Positions 1 through 9,351 are shown, counted from the first letter of the stretch. The stretch: DNA of 64,000 nucleotides from Brucella oryzae (GCA_012103035.1 JAAVLL010000001.1:594501-658500), one strand, 5' to 3'. The notes: generated by a model not told the origin, from the sequence alone. Numbers and translations are program-made.

Positions 1-588
1 GGGGCGGGTGCTGTTGGAAAGCGTCGCCTGAAACTCGTAAGCGCCCTGTGGCAGGCCGTCGGCAATGATCGCCTCCATCCGTGATTGGCCGAAAGCGCCG
101 CGCGTCTGCTTGTTGGCGAGGATCGCCTGCAACTGCACCACCTGTCCGGCGAGCGACTGGATATTGTTCTGCGCCGTGTCGATGACGGCAAGGCGCTCCT
201 GCAATTTGGCAAGGTTCTCATGCGTCGAGCGGGTCTGCTCGGTCATGGTCTGGCCGATGCGGTGCGTCATGCCGTCGAGCCGTTCGCGGATCGACTGGTT
301 GAGTTCGGCCTGCCGCGAGCCGAACACTTCCGCCATGGTTTGCATCCGGCCCTGCATTTCGGCTTGTGCCTTCAGGATTTCCGCCATGCGAAATTCCGCG
401 TCGCGGGCACGGTCCTCCGCCTGCGCTTCCGCGACCGCGCGAAGCCGTGCGGAACGTGTCGCCGCAATGAGAAAAACGCACAGGCAGAGCACAAGCACGA
501 CGATGCCCGCCAGCAGGATATTGCCGAGCGTGAAGGACGTGGCGCCGAGCTGTAGAAGCGGCTCATTCAAGAGGTTCTGATTTTCCAT
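1..588 (-). CDS. rmuC: DNA recombination protein RmuC, N-terminal part (cut by window edge)
   Basis: The minus strand is open from an ATG at 588 to base 1 (196 codons, no stop), so the C-terminal part lies outside the window. The first ~20 residues are polar. Residues ~21-42 form one strongly hydrophobic membrane anchor (motif GNILLAGIVVLVL). A long Ala/Glu/Arg/Gln-rich, predicted coiled-coil segment follows (AEAQAEDRARDAEFRMAEIL), then MTHRIGQTMTEQTRSTHENL. This anchor-plus-coiled-coil plan is that of RmuC, whose C-terminal nuclease-like domain (not visible here) limits recombination at inverted repeats. The gene is divergent from def across ~100 bp, an arrangement I recall in Rhizobiales. 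The assignment rests on architecture and context. Confidence 0.8.
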   Translation of the reverse strand, partial: MENQNLLNEPLLQLGATSFTLGNILLAGIVVLVLCLCVFLIAATRSARLRAVAEAQAEDRARDAEFRMAEILKAQAEMQGRMQTMAEVFGSRQAELNQSIRERLDGMTHRIGQTMTEQTRSTHENLAKLQERLAVIDTAQNNIQSLAGQVVQLQAILANKQTRGAFGQSRMEAIIADGLPQGAYEFQATLSNSTRP

Positions 589-690
589 GAAGGGAGCTTA
601 ACTGATTCGTGACGCCTTGATGAGATCAAAACAAGAACATTTTGCAATGTGGAATTGACGATTCTCGCGCGACCCATTACGTGAAAGCCC

Positions 691-1217
691 ATGTCTGTAA
701 AACCGCTTATCATCCTTCCCGATCCCGTGCTGCGTCAGGTTTCCGCGCCTGTTGAACGCTTCGACGATCAATTGCGCAAATTCGCCAGCGATATGTTCGA
801 CACCATGTATGATGCGCCGGGCATCGGCCTTGCCGCCATTCAGGTGGGGAACCGATCCGTATGCTCGTCATCGACCTTGCCAAGGAAGGCGAGCCGAAGG
901 CGCCGCATGTCTTCGTCAACCCGACGATCGTGCAGTCCTCCGACGAGCGCAGTACCTATGAAGAGGGCTGTCTTTCAATCCCGGATTATTATGCGGAGGT
1001 CGAGCGCCCCGCGACGGTCAAGGTCGATTATTTCGATGCCGACGGCAAGCCGCAGTCCATGGAGGCCGATGGATTGATGGCCACCTGCCTGCAACATGAA
1101 ATCGACCACCTGAACGGCGTGCTCTTCATCGACCATATTTCCAAGTTGAAACGCGATATGGTTATCAAGAAGTTCAAGAAGCTCGCCAGCCAGCGGGCAT
1201 CGAAGAAAGTGCTTTAA
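691..1217 (+). CDS. def: Peptide deformylase (frame break near 850)
   Basis: Removes the N-formyl group from nascent proteins in the cytoplasm and uses a catalytic metal, usually Fe2+. All three family motifs are present. [10 protein letters not shown] is in the first frame. EEGCLSIP, whose Cys is a metal ligand, and QHEIDHLNG (HExxH, two His ligands and catalytic Glu) are in the second. The frames join near 850, where GTGGGGAACC looks like GTGGGCGAACC minus one C. With that base restored the protein is ~175 aa, the usual length. Start ATG 691. The stop TAA shares its last A with the ATG of fmt, so the two are translationally coupled. Because def is normally essential, the break is most likely a sequence error. 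Confidence 0.93.
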
Positions 1218-2137
1218 TGCGTGTCGTTTTCATGGGGACGCCGGAATTTTCCGTGCCGATCCTCACCGCCATCATCGGTCATGGTTATGAGGTCGTTGCC
1301 GCCTATACGCAGCCGCCGCGCCCGGCAGGCCGCAGAGGTCTGGAGCTGACCAAGTCGCCGGTGCATGAAAAGGCCGAACAGTTCGGCATTCCGGTGTTCA
1401 CGCCGAAGAGCCTCAAGGGTGCGGAAGAGCAGGACGTTTTCGCAAGTCTCGAGGCTGATGTTGCGGTTGTCGTGGCTTATGGCCTGTTGCTGCCGCAGGC
1501 CATTCTGGATGCGCCGCGCCTTGGTTGCTATAACGGCCATGCCTCGCTGCTGCCGCGCTGGCGCGGCGCTGCTCCCATCCAGCGCGCCATCATGGCGGGC
1601 GATGCGGAAACCGGCATGATGATTATGAAGATGGATGCGGGGCTTGATACCGGGCCTGTCGCCATGGCGGAAAAGGTTGCGATCACGCCCGACATGACGG
1701 CAGGCGAACTGCATGATCGCCTGAGCATGATCGGCGCCGACCTGATGATCCGCGCGCTGGGCGCGCTGGAACGCGAAAGCCTTGCTTTGCAGCCGCAGGC
1801 GGAAGACGGCGTCACCTATGCCGCCAAGATCGACAAGGCCGAAGCGCGCATCGACTGGTCGAAGCCGGCAACGGATGTGCACAACACCATTCGCGGCCTG
1901 TCGCCCTTTCCGGGCGCGTGGTGCGAGATGGAAATCAATGGCGCTGTCGAGCGCGTGAAGTTGCAGCGCTCCACGCTGGGCGAAGGTTCGGGCGCGCCGG
2001 GCACGGTGCTGGATGATCGCCTGACGGTTGCCTGCGGCGAGGGTGCTGTGCGGCTCGTCACGCTGCAGCGCTCCGGCGGCAAGCCATTGCCTGCGCAGGA
2101 ATTTCTGCGTGGTGCACAGGTCACGAAGGTTCTGTAG
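1217..2137 (+). CDS. fmt: Methionyl-tRNA formyltransferase
   Basis: Transfers a formyl group from 10-formyl-tetrahydrofolate to Met-tRNAfMet before initiation; Def later removes it. The 306-residue frame is intact and of normal length. It starts with the fold's [16 protein letters not shown] strand. The conserved loop PPRPAGRRG follows at ~34-42, and the catalytic-site segment [17 protein letters not shown] (Asn, His, folate-binding SLLPRWRG) lies at ~108-124. The C-terminal OB-like tRNA-binding domain occupies roughly 205-306. The ATG overlaps the def stop by one base, and truA follows 3 bp after the stop. Confidence 0.97.
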   Translation: MRVVFMGTPEFSVPILTAIIGHGYEVVAAYTQPPRPAGRRGLELTKSPVHEKAEQFGIPVFTPKSLKGAEEQDVFASLEADVAVVVAYGLLLPQAILDAPRLGCYNGHASLLPRWRGAAPIQRAIMAGDAETGMMIMKMDAGLDTGPVAMAEKVAITPDMTAGELHDRLSMIGADLMIRALGALERESLALQPQAEDGVTYAAKIDKAEARIDWSKPATDVHNTIRGLSPFPGAWCEMEINGAVERVKLQRSTLGEGSGAPGTVLDDRLTVACGEGAVRLVTLQRSGGKPLPAQEFLRGAQVTKVL

Positions 2138-2140
2138 GCA

Positions 2141-2895
2141 GTGCCGCGCTACAAGCTCACTGTCGAATATGACGGCACGCCCTATGTCGGCTGGCAGCGG
2201 CAGGAAAACGGCCATGCGGTGCAGAATGCCATCGAACTGGCGTTCAAGAAGTTCTGCGGCGAAGACCTGACGCTGAGTGCTGCGGGGCGCACCGATGCGG
2301 GTGTTCACGCGACCGCGCAGGTCGTCCATGTCGATCTTGCAAAGGATTGGGGCGCGGGCAAGGTGCGCGATGCGGTCAATGCGCATCTGGTGATGGCAGA
2401 TGAACGCATCAGCATTCTGAATGTCGAGAAGACGACCGACACATTCGATGCGCGTTTTTCCGCGCGCGCCCGGCATTATCTCTACCGTATCCATAATCGC
2501 CGTGCGCCTCTGGCTATCAATTATCAGCGTGCATGGTGGGTGCAGAAGCCGCTCGATGCCGGAGCGATGCACGAGGCGGCACAGCGGCTGTTGGGGAGCA
2601 TGACTTCACCACTTTCCGCGCTACCCAATGCCAGGCCAAGAGCCCGGTCAAGACGCTCGACCGGCTCAATGTCACCCGCAACGGCGACATGGTAGAAATG
2701 CGTGTTTCAGCGCGGTCCTTCCTGCATAATCAGGTGCGTTCCTTTGCGGGCAGCCTGATGGAGGTGGGCGTCGGGCGCTGGACGGCGGATGATCTGCAGG
2801 CCGCGCTCGAAGCGCGTGACCGCAAGGCTTGCGGCCAGGTTGCCCCGCCCTATGGGCTTTATCTGGTTGGCGTCGACTACGCCTTTCCATTTTAG
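2141..2895 (+). CDS. truA: tRNA pseudouridine(38-40) synthase TruA (frame break near 2598)
   Basis: Converts uridines 38-40 of the tRNA anticodon stem-loop to pseudouridine. The start is probably GTG 2141 ([17 protein letters not shown] follows). The catalytic Asp sits in [11 protein letters not shown], and RARHYLYRI and [12 protein letters not shown] are conserved TruA blocks. The frame changes near 2598 at LLGE, where TTGGGGAGC looks like TTGGGCGAGC minus a C, the same context as the break in def. The restored protein is ~251 aa, typical for TruA. The stop TAG shares its last base with the first base of the dispersed repeat that follows, so the element abuts the gene exactly. Confidence 0.94.
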
Positions 2896-3035
2896 AGCCT
2901 GTTCCAAAGACGCCCTGTGTGGCTGCAAATGGCAATTTATCTGCGTTCCGGTGCTCACGTACCTTTAAGTACGCTCCGCTCCGGTACTCGAAAATCACCA
3001 TTTTCGCACACACATGCCGCTTTTGATTCAGGCTC
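2895..3035. repeat. Bru-RS-like dispersed repeat, copy 1
   Basis: About 141 bp beginning GAGCCTGTTCCAAAG and ending GATTCAGGCTC. The ends are inverted repeats (GAGCCTG/CAGGCTC) and the centre is an imperfect palindrome around GTACCTTTAAGTACG. Highly similar copies lie at 43530-43725 and 61570-61710, with a diverged one at 14714-14833. Size, palindromic structure and genomic context match the Bru-RS elements described in Brucella; that name is assigned from memory. No coding capacity of its own. Confidence 0.8.
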
Positions 3036-3064
3036 CAAGAGCGAGGTATTTGAGCCAATCTCGC

Positions 3065-3670
3065 TCAATAAGCGTGCGGGTCGAAACCGATCCCGAGCAG
3101 TTGCTGCAGCAGGACGGTCATGAACAGCGAGCCAAAGATGAGGCAGGCGTAGAACGGCGCCGCATAGGTGTGCGGACGTTGCAGTGCGACGAATGTCAGC
3201 CGATAACTCAGCACGATAGATATGCCGAACATGATGAAGGCGAACAGCGTCGCGATGTCGAACCGGCCGGGGAAGAACAGCTGCAGCAACGTGATCGGTG
3301 CGAATATCCATGAGAGCAATGCGCTGCCCCAGTTGGTGGCGATCACAAAGGCTGCATAACGCTTGGCGATGCCGATCCGTTTGGCGATAAGACCTATGAT
3401 GACAAGCGGGATAATCCACGCCGCTATGTCCACGAAGGCCGCGCGGGTAACGATGGCAAAGCGCAGGCCCGCTTCCTCGCGACCTGCCGTCAGATCCGCA
3501 GCATAGGCGACCCAGCTTGCGAAGAGCGGCGGCAGCGCAATTGCTATCGCATAGAAGGACGACCAGAAGCCCTCGGCCGAAATGTCGAGATAGGTCAGTC
3601 CTTCCTTGCGCCCGAGCATCATTTTCCAGACGCCCCAGAAATATCTGAAAATATCATCCAGGCTTGGCAT
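3065..3670 (-). CDS. Multipass inner-membrane protein, unknown function
   Basis: About 201 residues from ATG 3670 (PSLDDIFRYFW follows). A longer ATG at 3709 would use a repeat-derived leader and is less likely. After a polar N-terminus (VWKMMLGRKEGLTYLDIS) there are five or so hydrophobic stretches: FYAIAIALPPLFASWVAY, AAWIIPLVIIGLI, FVIATNWGSALLSWIF, LFAFIMFGISIVLSY and a C-terminal ACLIFGSLFMTVLL. It may belong to the Yip1-like or small transporter-type membrane families, but no decisive motif is visible. It lies between truA and dapE with dapE upstream on the same strand (~60 bp), so co-transcription with dapE is plausible. Confidence 0.7.
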   Translation of the reverse strand: MPSLDDIFRYFWGVWKMMLGRKEGLTYLDISAEGFWSSFYAIAIALPPLFASWVAYAADLTAGREEAGLRFAIVTRAAFVDIAAWIIPLVIIGLIAKRIGIAKRYAAFVIATNWGSALLSWIFAPITLLQLFFPGRFDIATLFAFIMFGISIVLSYRLTFVALQRPHTYAAPFYACLIFGSLFMTVLLQQLLGIGFDPHAY

Positions 3671-3730
3671 GAGATTCCCAATTTTCGCGTAATCCCGGCG
3701 GAAAGTCATGCAACTTTTCGGGATTATGCT

Positions 3731-4918
3731 CTACCCAAAGAAATCGGCGATGAAACGTTCATAAATCTGTGTCAGGCCTTCGAGGTCGGCAAGGGCCACG
3801 CGCTCGTCAACCATATGCATGGTCTGTCCGACGAGACCGAACTCGACCACCGGACAATAATCCTTGATGAAGCGGGCATCGGACGTGCCGCCCGATGTCG
3901 AAAGTTCCGGGCGCTTGCCGGTCACCGCCTCGACGGAGGCCGTCAGCGTGCCGATCAGCTTTTCGTCGCGGGTCAGGAACACATGGCTCGGATGCTCGCG
4001 CCAGGTCAGTTCATAATTGATCGGCGTTTCGCGCCCTGGGCGCAGGCGATTGTCGCGTGCAGCCTTTTCCAGCCGGGAAATGATTTCCGCCTGCAGGCTT
4101 TCGGCTGTCCATGTGTCGTTGAAGCGGATATTGAACGAGGCGGTTGCCTTGTTGGCAATGACATTGGTGGCCTTATTGCCGACATCGATGGTGGTGACTT
4201 CCAGATTGCTGGCCTGGAAATTCGCCGTGCCTTCGTCGAAAGCCGGATAAAGCAGGCTGTCCACCAGTGTTGTGATGCCGCGCACCGGGTTCTCGGCCAG
4301 ATGCGGATAGGCTGCATGACCCTGCACGCCGTGAACGGTGATCGTGCCGGAGAGCGAACCGCGCCGTCCGATCTTGATCATGTCGCCTAGCGCGTTGGGG
4401 TTGGTCGGCTCGCCGACGATGGACGCATCCCAGCTTTCGCCGCGCTCTTTTGCCCAATCGAGAAGCTTGACAGTGCCATTGATGGCCGGACCTTCCTCGT
4501 CACCGGTGATGAGAAAGGAAACACTGCCCTTGATGTTGCCGTGCTGTTCGATATGGCGGGCAACTGCAGCCACAAAACAGGCAACGCCGCCTTTCATGTC
4601 CACCGCGCCGCGGCCATACATGATACCGTCTTCGATGGCGGCGGAGAAGGGCGGGTGTTTCCAGTCGGCTTCATTGCCGGGCGGCACGACATCGGTATGG
4701 CCTGCGAACATGAGATGCGGGCCATTGCCCGACTTGCGCGCATAGAGATTTTCGATATCCGGCGTACCTTCATCGTGGAAAACGGGTCGCTCTACCGAAA
4801 ATCCCATCGGCTTCAGCATTGCTTCCAGCGCTGTCAGCGCACCGCCCTCGGCGGGCGTTACGGATGGGCAGTGGATCAGGGCGGCAAGGTTATCGGCGGG
4901 ATTGACGGCTAAACGCAT
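3731..4918 (-). CDS. dapE: Succinyl-diaminopimelate desuccinylase
   Basis: Hydrolyses N-succinyl-LL-diaminopimelate to LL-DAP and succinate, a late step of lysine/peptidoglycan precursor synthesis. The intact 395-aa frame has the M20 di-zinc peptidase signature in order: [11 protein letters not shown] (His ligand and following Asp), RGAVDMKGG (bridging Asp), TGDEEGPA (catalytic and ligand Glu), DASIVGEPT (Asp ligand), and the dimerisation-domain His in [15 protein letters not shown]. The C-terminal HMVDERV supplies the last His ligand. Length is slightly above the ~375 aa norm. DapD of the same pathway is encoded at 7316-8170. Confidence 0.96.
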   Translation of the reverse strand: MRLAVNPADNLAALIHCPSVTPAEGGALTALEAMLKPMGFSVERPVFHDEGTPDIENLYARKSGNGPHLMFAGHTDVVPPGNEADWKHPPFSAAIEDGIMYGRGAVDMKGGVACFVAAVARHIEQHGNIKGSVSFLITGDEEGPAINGTVKLLDWAKERGESWDASIVGEPTNPNALGDMIKIGRRGSLSGTITVHGVQGHAAYPHLAENPVRGITTLVDSLLYPAFDEGTANFQASNLEVTTIDVGNKATNVIANKATASFNIRFNDTWTAESLQAEIISRLEKAARDNRLRPGRETPINYELTWREHPSHVFLTRDEKLIGTLTASVEAVTGKRPELSTSGGTSDARFIKDYCPVVEFGLVGQTMHMVDERVALADLEGLTQIYERFIADFFG

Positions 4919-4964
4919 GAGATAGGGACTTCTGAAAGGAATCGTCTGATAGCGAGATTATAGC

Positions 4965-5105
4965 GCATCCCGAAAAGTGCGAAGCGGTTTTCGGAATAAG
5001 ATGCGCGCGGCAAACAACTGCATCCCGAAAAGTGCGAAGCGGTTTTCGGAATAAGATGCGCGTGGCAAACAACTGCATCCCGAAAAGTGCGAAGCGGTTT
5101 CGGAG
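4965..5105. repeat. Tandem 55-bp repeat built from a Rhizobiales REP-like unit (about 2.6 copies)
   Basis: GCATCCCGAAAAGTGCGAAG recurs at 4965, 5020 and 5075, an exact 55-bp period, followed by CGGTTTTCGGAATAAGATGC and a CAAACAACT spacer. Copies 1 and 2 differ by one base (CGCGCGG/CGCGTGG). The third stops after the REP core. Each core can fold (CCGAAAAGTG...CGGTTTTCGG). It fills the space upstream of dapE, probably covering its promoter region. It is not CRISPR-like: there are no unique spacers. Confidence 0.85.
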
Positions 5106-5300
5106 GAAGTCGGGGTAAATTCCGGCGGTTGCGCGGGAGAGGCGATTTTCGCCTTTCACTTGTTTTTCTCACCCGGTTTCAATTTGGGAACGAAATTTCC
5201 TTGACCGGAGGTGCCCTGTCATCGTTAGTTAAAAATAAGTTGATAACGAGACCCGCAAAGGGCCGGTCGACGGGGACTCTTTTAAAATGGGAAATAGCGC

Positions 5301-5885
5301 ATGCGTTTTGTCACTTCTGCGATAGCAGGCATGATGGTGTTCTTTGGGGCAACGACGATACCGGCCAAGGCCGCGCAATGGAGTGAAACTGGCGGGTTTA
5401 CAAGCATTCCTTATGGACACAAAGATTATTGTGATCGCAATCGGCGCGATTGCGGTGCACACCGTGTGTTGCCGCCCATGAAGCTGACCCCGCAGCGCAT
5501 GAAGCTGTTGCAATCGGTCAGCAGTGCCGTCAATCGGCGTATCAAACCGGTTTCCGATCAGGATAATTACGGCAAGCGCGATTACTGGACCATTCCCGTC
5601 AACGGCAAGGGCGATTGCGAAGACTATGTCCTGATGAAGCGGGCGCAACTGATGGCGCGGGGCATCAGCCCGTCGCAGCTTCTCATCACCATGGTGCAGG
5701 GCAGCGAGCCGCATGTCGTCTTGACGGTGCGCACCGATCATGGCGATTACATCCTCGACAATCTGCGCGACGAGGTGTTGCCGGTCGAGAAGACTTCATA
5801 TCGCTATATCAAGATGCAGTCGCCAGCCAATTCCGGTCAATGGGTTTCCATCGCAGGACGCTCTGTCGCTGTCGCAAACAATTAA
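5301..5885 (+). CDS. Secreted transglutaminase-like cysteine protease (BTLCP/DUF920)
   Basis: 194 residues with a signal peptide (MRFVTSAIAGMMVFFG...AKA, cleavage near residue 25), so probably periplasmic. The mature part shows the BTLCP pattern: PYGHKDYC near its start, catalytic Cys in KGDCEDYVLMKR, His in VRTDHGDYILDN and the acidic partner Asp/Asn next to it. This matches bacterial transglutaminase-like cysteine proteinases (Peptidase C93/DUF920), a family common in Rhizobiales and often near cyclic-di-GMP or adhesin systems; no such partner is adjacent here. Start ATG 5301; the Shine-Dalgarno is weak. A terminator follows ~55 bp after the stop. Confidence 0.88.
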   Translation: MRFVTSAIAGMMVFFGATTIPAKAAQWSETGGFTSIPYGHKDYCDRNRRDCGAHRVLPPMKLTPQRMKLLQSVSSAVNRRIKPVSDQDNYGKRDYWTIPVNGKGDCEDYVLMKRAQLMARGISPSQLLITMVQGSEPHVVLTVRTDHGDYILDNLRDEVLPVEKTSYRYIKMQSPANSGQWVSIAGRSVAVANN

Positions 5886-5939
5886 ATCTCGGCAGCGTTC
5901 GAATGAGCGCTGCTTCAGTCAATCCGTGAACTGTTGTCG

Positions 5940-5966
5940 GCCGCATTTCGATGCGGCTTTTCTTTA
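5940..5966 (+). terminator. Rho-independent terminator after the BTLCP gene
   Basis: CCGCATTTCGATGCGG forms a stem with a 4-6 base loop, followed by CTTTTCTTT. It lies ~55 bp downstream of the stop at 5885. A weaker GC-rich hairpin (CAGCG...GCGCTG) precedes it at ~5893-5914. Confidence 0.75.
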
Positions 5967-6345
5967 GAGCTTGCTGATTTGACCCATTGATTGATGCCAG
6001 CGGCAAAACAGGGATTATTTCCGTGATGCACACTGTTCGCAAACTATCCTCTATTTTTCAGGAATAGTGTCATTGTTCAATATAATTGGACAATATATTG
6101 AGACAGACTGTTTGTGTTTTTGAACAAAAGTCCTTTATAACAGTTGCGTGAATGCTGGTATATCAATCAACTATATGTTTTGTTGTGTTTTTAGAAGAGA
6201 AATCGCTGCCATCCAAATATTAGGCTGCACAAATGTGTGATTAAGAAAACAATTTCGTGACTGGAACTTTCGCTCACTGTCACCCATTTCAGGTGCATCG
6301 GAACGACGAACAAAACGCCGCTCCACTTTCCAAGGAGATAGGAAA
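5967..6345. other. AT-rich intergenic region upstream of the small secreted protein
   Basis: About 380 bp without a credible reading frame. It is markedly richer in A+T than the flanking genes, with many TTTGT/ATATTG stretches, and likely carries the promoter and leader of the gene at 6346. The Shine-Dalgarno AAGGAGATAGG lies just upstream of ATG 6346. No riboswitch or recognised operator was identified. Confidence 0.5.
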
Positions 6346-6572
6346 ATGAAGAAGATTGTTCTTGCTGCCGCTGCCCTCGCGCTTAGTGCCGGTGCCGCTT
6401 TTGCAGAAAATCCACATGTCGGTGAACCTGCCGATCTTTATGCAAACGACCGCACCCCGGTCGCTTCCCAGAAGGTCGACTACACAGCTCTGCCTCGATC
6501 AAGGCTCCTGTCTATCAGGACGGTTCGGCTCATCGCTTTGGTGACGCATCGCCTTCCTCTTACCAGAACTAA
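6346..6572 (+). CDS. Small secreted protein, paralogue of 6805-7065 (frame break near 6490)
   Basis: Signal peptide MKKIVLAAAALALSAGAAFA, then ENPHVGEPADLYAND. As given, the frame wanders to a stop at 6621. One missing base near 6490 (after VDYTA) restores a 75-residue protein ending APVYQDGSAHRFGDASPSSY, nearly identical to the end of the paralogue at 6805-7065, with stop TAA 6570-6572 directly before a terminator. Strong Shine-Dalgarno AAGGAGATAGG. Function unknown. Size and layout resemble small rhizobial families such as DUF680 (tentative). Likely periplasmic. Confidence 0.8.
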
Positions 6573-6593
6573 AAGTCCGTTCGGACTTTTGGT
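6571..6593 (+). terminator. Terminator of the first small secreted gene
   Basis: AAAAGTCCGTTCGGACTTTT is a near-perfect hairpin with a UUCG tetraloop and a T-rich end, starting at the restored stop codon. Its position supports the restored reading frame of 6346-6572. Confidence 0.8.
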
Positions 6594-6804
6594 CTTTCCG
6601 GTCCAAATGGATCGGGCATGAATGAAATACCGAAATTGCATGTATTCCCTCATGTGTCGGTGCATTTCCTCCCAGATGTGCCTGACACCAAGGGGCGGGC
6701 CACGAAGGCCCAGTTAACCGAAAGTCCCCGTAAATTCGAGGCGCGATCTCGTCGGCGCGAAGTGCCGATATTGCGGGGACGCTATGAAAAGAAGGAATGA
6801 AGAA

Positions 6805-7065
6805 ATGAAGAAGTTTGCTCTCGCCGCTCTTGCTGTCGCTCTTAGCGCCGGTGCTGCTTATGCCGAAAACCCGTTCGTTGGCCAGCCTCCTGAAATGGCT
6901 GCTCAGGACAAGGCTTTCATTCTTCCTGGTGAAACTCCGGTTGCTTCGACCCGCAGCAACATTGATTACACGGCTCCGGCTGCAATTCGTCAGTCCGCAC
7001 CTGTCTATCAGGATGGTTCGGCTCATCGCTTTGGCGACGCTTCCCCATCCAGCTACCAGAACTAA
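6805..7065 (+). CDS. Small secreted protein, paralogue of 6346-6572
   Basis: 86 residues from ATG 6805, chosen over ATG 6784 because AAGGAATGAAGAA gives a Shine-Dalgarno and the protein then begins MKKFALAALAVALSAGAAYA like its paralogue. The mature part starts ENPFVGQPPEMAAQ, has a middle insertion of ~10 residues relative to the first copy, and ends with the shared APVYQDGSAHRFGDASPSSY block. Probably a periplasmic or envelope protein of unknown role. The two genes are a tandem duplication separated by ~230 bp. Confidence 0.82.
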   Translation: MKKFALAALAVALSAGAAYAENPFVGQPPEMAAQDKAFILPGETPVASTRSNIDYTAPAAIRQSAPVYQDGSAHRFGDASPSSYQN

Positions 7066-7250
7066 TTCGTTGCGATAGCTGAGCCTGTCGGTCGTCCTGC
7101 AAGTGTTCTATGCGTTCGTCCCCTCACACATAGGATACGCAGGGCAACCGAAGGGCTGGTAAGAAATCTCCCGGAGGATGGCGTCAATGTCTCTCCGGAT
7201 TGCCCGATAAGAGGCATTGTGCCATCCGATGGGGCGGCCAGTTTCAAATG

Positions 7251-7281
7251 AAAAGGCGACGCTGTCAGCGTCGCCTTTTTT
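7251..7281. terminator. Bidirectional terminator between the small secreted gene and dapD
   Basis: AAAAGGCGACGCTGTCAGCGTCGCCTTTTTT: a 12-bp stem with runs of A before and T after. It can serve the plus-strand secreted gene and the minus-strand dapD, whose stop is ~35 bp away. A short direct repeat (CATTGGCTTGTTGCC twice) follows at ~7287-7318. Confidence 0.85.
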
Positions 7282-7315
7282 CAGCACATTGGCTTGTTGC
7301 CCATTGGCTTGTTGC

Positions 7316-8170
7316 TCAGTCGCGCAGCAATTCGTTGATGGAGGTCTTGGAGCGGGTCTTTTCATCGACGCGCTTGACGATGACGGCGCAATAGAGGCTT
7401 GGGCCCCAGTTTTCGCCGGGCACATTCTTGCCCGGCATGGTGCCGGCAACGACGACCGAATAGGGCGGTACTTCACCGTAGAAGACTTCGCCGGTCGCAC
7501 GATCCACGATCTTGGTCGACTTGCCGATGAAAACGCCCATGCCGAGGACCGAGCCTTCACGCACGATGCAGCCTTCGACGACTTCCGAGCGGGCGCCGAT
7601 GAAACAATTGTCCTCGATGATGGTTGGGCCAGCCTGCATCGGTTCCAAAACCCCGCCAATGCCGACGCCTCCGGAAAGATGAACGTTCTTGCCGATCTGT
7701 GCGCAGGAGCCGACGGTCGCCCAGGTATCGACCATCGTTCCCTCATCGACATAGGCGCCGAGATTGACGAAGGACGGCATCAGGATCGCGTTGGGCGCGA
7801 TATAGGCCGAGTGGCGCACGACACAGTTCGGCACGGCGCGGAAGCCTGCCTTTTCGAATTCGTTGGCGGTCCAGCCATCGAATTTCGATGGTACCTTGTC
7901 CCACCAGGACGACTGGCCGGGACCGCCCTTGATGACTTCCATCGGGTTGAGGCGGAAGGAGAGCAGAACCGCTTTCTTCAGCCATTGGTTGACATGCCAG
8001 TTGCCGTCCGCCTGTTTTTCTGCGACACGGGCTTCACCGCGGTCGAGCAGAATGAGCGATTGTTCGACGGCTTCGCGTACTTCGCCGCGCGTTGCCGTGT
8101 TGACACCGTCGCGCTCGTCAAAAGCCTTGTCGATTGTCTTCTCAAGGGAGGCGAGGTCTGGCTTGGTCAT
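7316..8170 (-). CDS. dapD: 2,3,4,5-tetrahydropyridine-2,6-dicarboxylate N-succinyltransferase
   Basis: Succinylates tetrahydrodipicolinate with succinyl-CoA, opening the succinylase branch that DapE continues. The 284-aa frame is intact and of normal length. The helical N-terminal domain (to ~105) is followed by a left-handed beta-helix of hexapeptide repeats ([60 protein letters not shown]) and the C-terminal [13 protein letters not shown] segment. It is the start of a single-gene minus-strand transcript with the terminator at 7251-7281. Confidence 0.96.
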   Translation of the reverse strand: MTKPDLASLEKTIDKAFDERDGVNTATRGEVREAVEQSLILLDRGEARVAEKQADGNWHVNQWLKKAVLLSFRLNPMEVIKGGPGQSSWWDKVPSKFDGWTANEFEKAGFRAVPNCVVRHSAYIAPNAILMPSFVNLGAYVDEGTMVDTWATVGSCAQIGKNVHLSGGVGIGGVLEPMQAGPTIIEDNCFIGARSEVVEGCIVREGSVLGMGVFIGKSTKIVDRATGEVFYGEVPPYSVVVAGTMPGKNVPGENWGPSLYCAVIVKRVDEKTRSKTSINELLRD

Positions 8171-8349
8171 AAGGTGCGATCTCCATGAAGGGGCGGCGGA
8201 AGGCTGGCGCGGATAGGTCCAGCCTGTTTGCTGGGCAATTGATTAAGCGAAGGCGCCATGAGGGTCAATGTCGTTCATGATCCGATTGCAGTGCCACGTT
8301 TGAGACAGATTAAGCATTTAGCGCCAGAATGGATGCTGTTATGCGTTGA

Positions 8350-9219
8350 ATGGCAAGAATGAAGGAGCAGGTGAGACGAATGAACCCAATGGAGAAGTCC
8401 GGCTGGACGCCGTTCCCGAATTCAGAGGAAGCGGTCAAGCAGGCGCGTACCGTACCGCAGACGCCGCAGACCGAAGCTCCCGCCTATCGCCTCGCTTTCA
8501 TGGACGACGAGTTCATGACCCGTCGCGACCTGCGACCGATCCGGCTGCAGCTTGAACTTCTGAAACCTGAAATGATTCTGGCCGACCGGGGCATCAAGTC
8601 CACTGTCGTCATGTTCGGCGGTGCGCGCATTCCAGAGCCCGGCGGCGAGGCATGGGCAGCCAAGAACGAGGTTCAGAAGAAGAACCTCGAAGCCAATGCG
8701 CATTACTACGAAGAAGCGCGCAAATTCGCGCGGATCTGCTCGGAATATTCTGCTACCACCTATTATCGCGAATTCATCGTGGTGACGGGCGGCGGTCCCG
8801 GTGTCATGGAAGCCGGCAATCGCGGTGCAGCCGATGTCGGCGCGCCGACGATCGGGCTCAATATCGTGCTGCCGCACGAACAGGCGCCCAACGCCTATGT
8901 CACGCCCGATCTTTGCTTCAACTTCCATTACTTTGCGATCCGCAAGATGCACTTCCTGATGCGGGCCAAGGCGATCTGCGTGTTCCCCGGTGGTTTTGGA
9001 ACGATGGACGAGCTTTTCGAGGCGATGACACTGATCCAGACCAACCGTATGGAGCGCGTGCCGCTGATCCTGTTCGGCAAGGAATTCTGGACCAAGGCGA
9101 TCAATATCGAGTTTCTGGCCGAGCAGGGCACGATTTCGCCTGCCGATATCGAGTTGCTCAACTTTGTCGAAACTGCCGACGAAGCCTGGGAGCAGATCAA
9201 GGATTTTTATAAACTCTGA
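8350..9219 (+). CDS. LOG-family (lysine-decarboxylase-like) nucleotide-binding protein
   Basis: 289 residues as drawn; ATGs at 8380 and 8389 are also possible, with an AAGGAG 12 bp before 8380. The core has the Rossmann-like LOG signature: VVMFGGARIPEP near the start, VVTGGGPGVMEAGNRGA, and the active-site block FPGGFGTMDELFEAMTLIQ (PGGxGTxxE). Family members hydrolyse nucleoside 5'-monophosphates or cytokinin ribotides rather than decarboxylating lysine; the substrate here cannot be told. The N-terminal extension of ~75 residues before the core matches the longer bacterial members. It stands alone between dapD (divergent) and a small membrane gene. Confidence 0.85.
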   Translation: MARMKEQVRRMNPMEKSGWTPFPNSEEAVKQARTVPQTPQTEAPAYRLAFMDDEFMTRRDLRPIRLQLELLKPEMILADRGIKSTVVMFGGARIPEPGGEAWAAKNEVQKKNLEANAHYYEEARKFARICSEYSATTYYREFIVVTGGGPGVMEAGNRGAADVGAPTIGLNIVLPHEQAPNAYVTPDLCFNFHYFAIRKMHFLMRAKAICVFPGGFGTMDELFEAMTLIQTNRMERVPLILFGKEFWTKAINIEFLAEQGTISPADIELLNFVETADEAWEQIKDFYKL

Positions 9220-9351
9220 TCCGTGCATAAGGAACAACCGGAATGCTATCCTCGCTTTTTGGAGCCAAAACAGCGAGGATTGTCATAAAGCGATCAATAC
9301 TGGGACAGCCTGACTAACTTCTGTAAGCAGTTCAGAAACTTTGCCGACGAT

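Noticed and set aside
1214-2572. 452-codon minus-strand open frame
   Set aside because: It lies opposite fmt and truA, both clear by motif. Its residue make-up (many His/Arg/Ala) is typical of a GC-rich shadow frame.
4965-5105. CRISPR-like 55-bp periodicity
   Set aside because: The whole 55 bp repeats, including the would-be spacer, so it is a tandem REP array.
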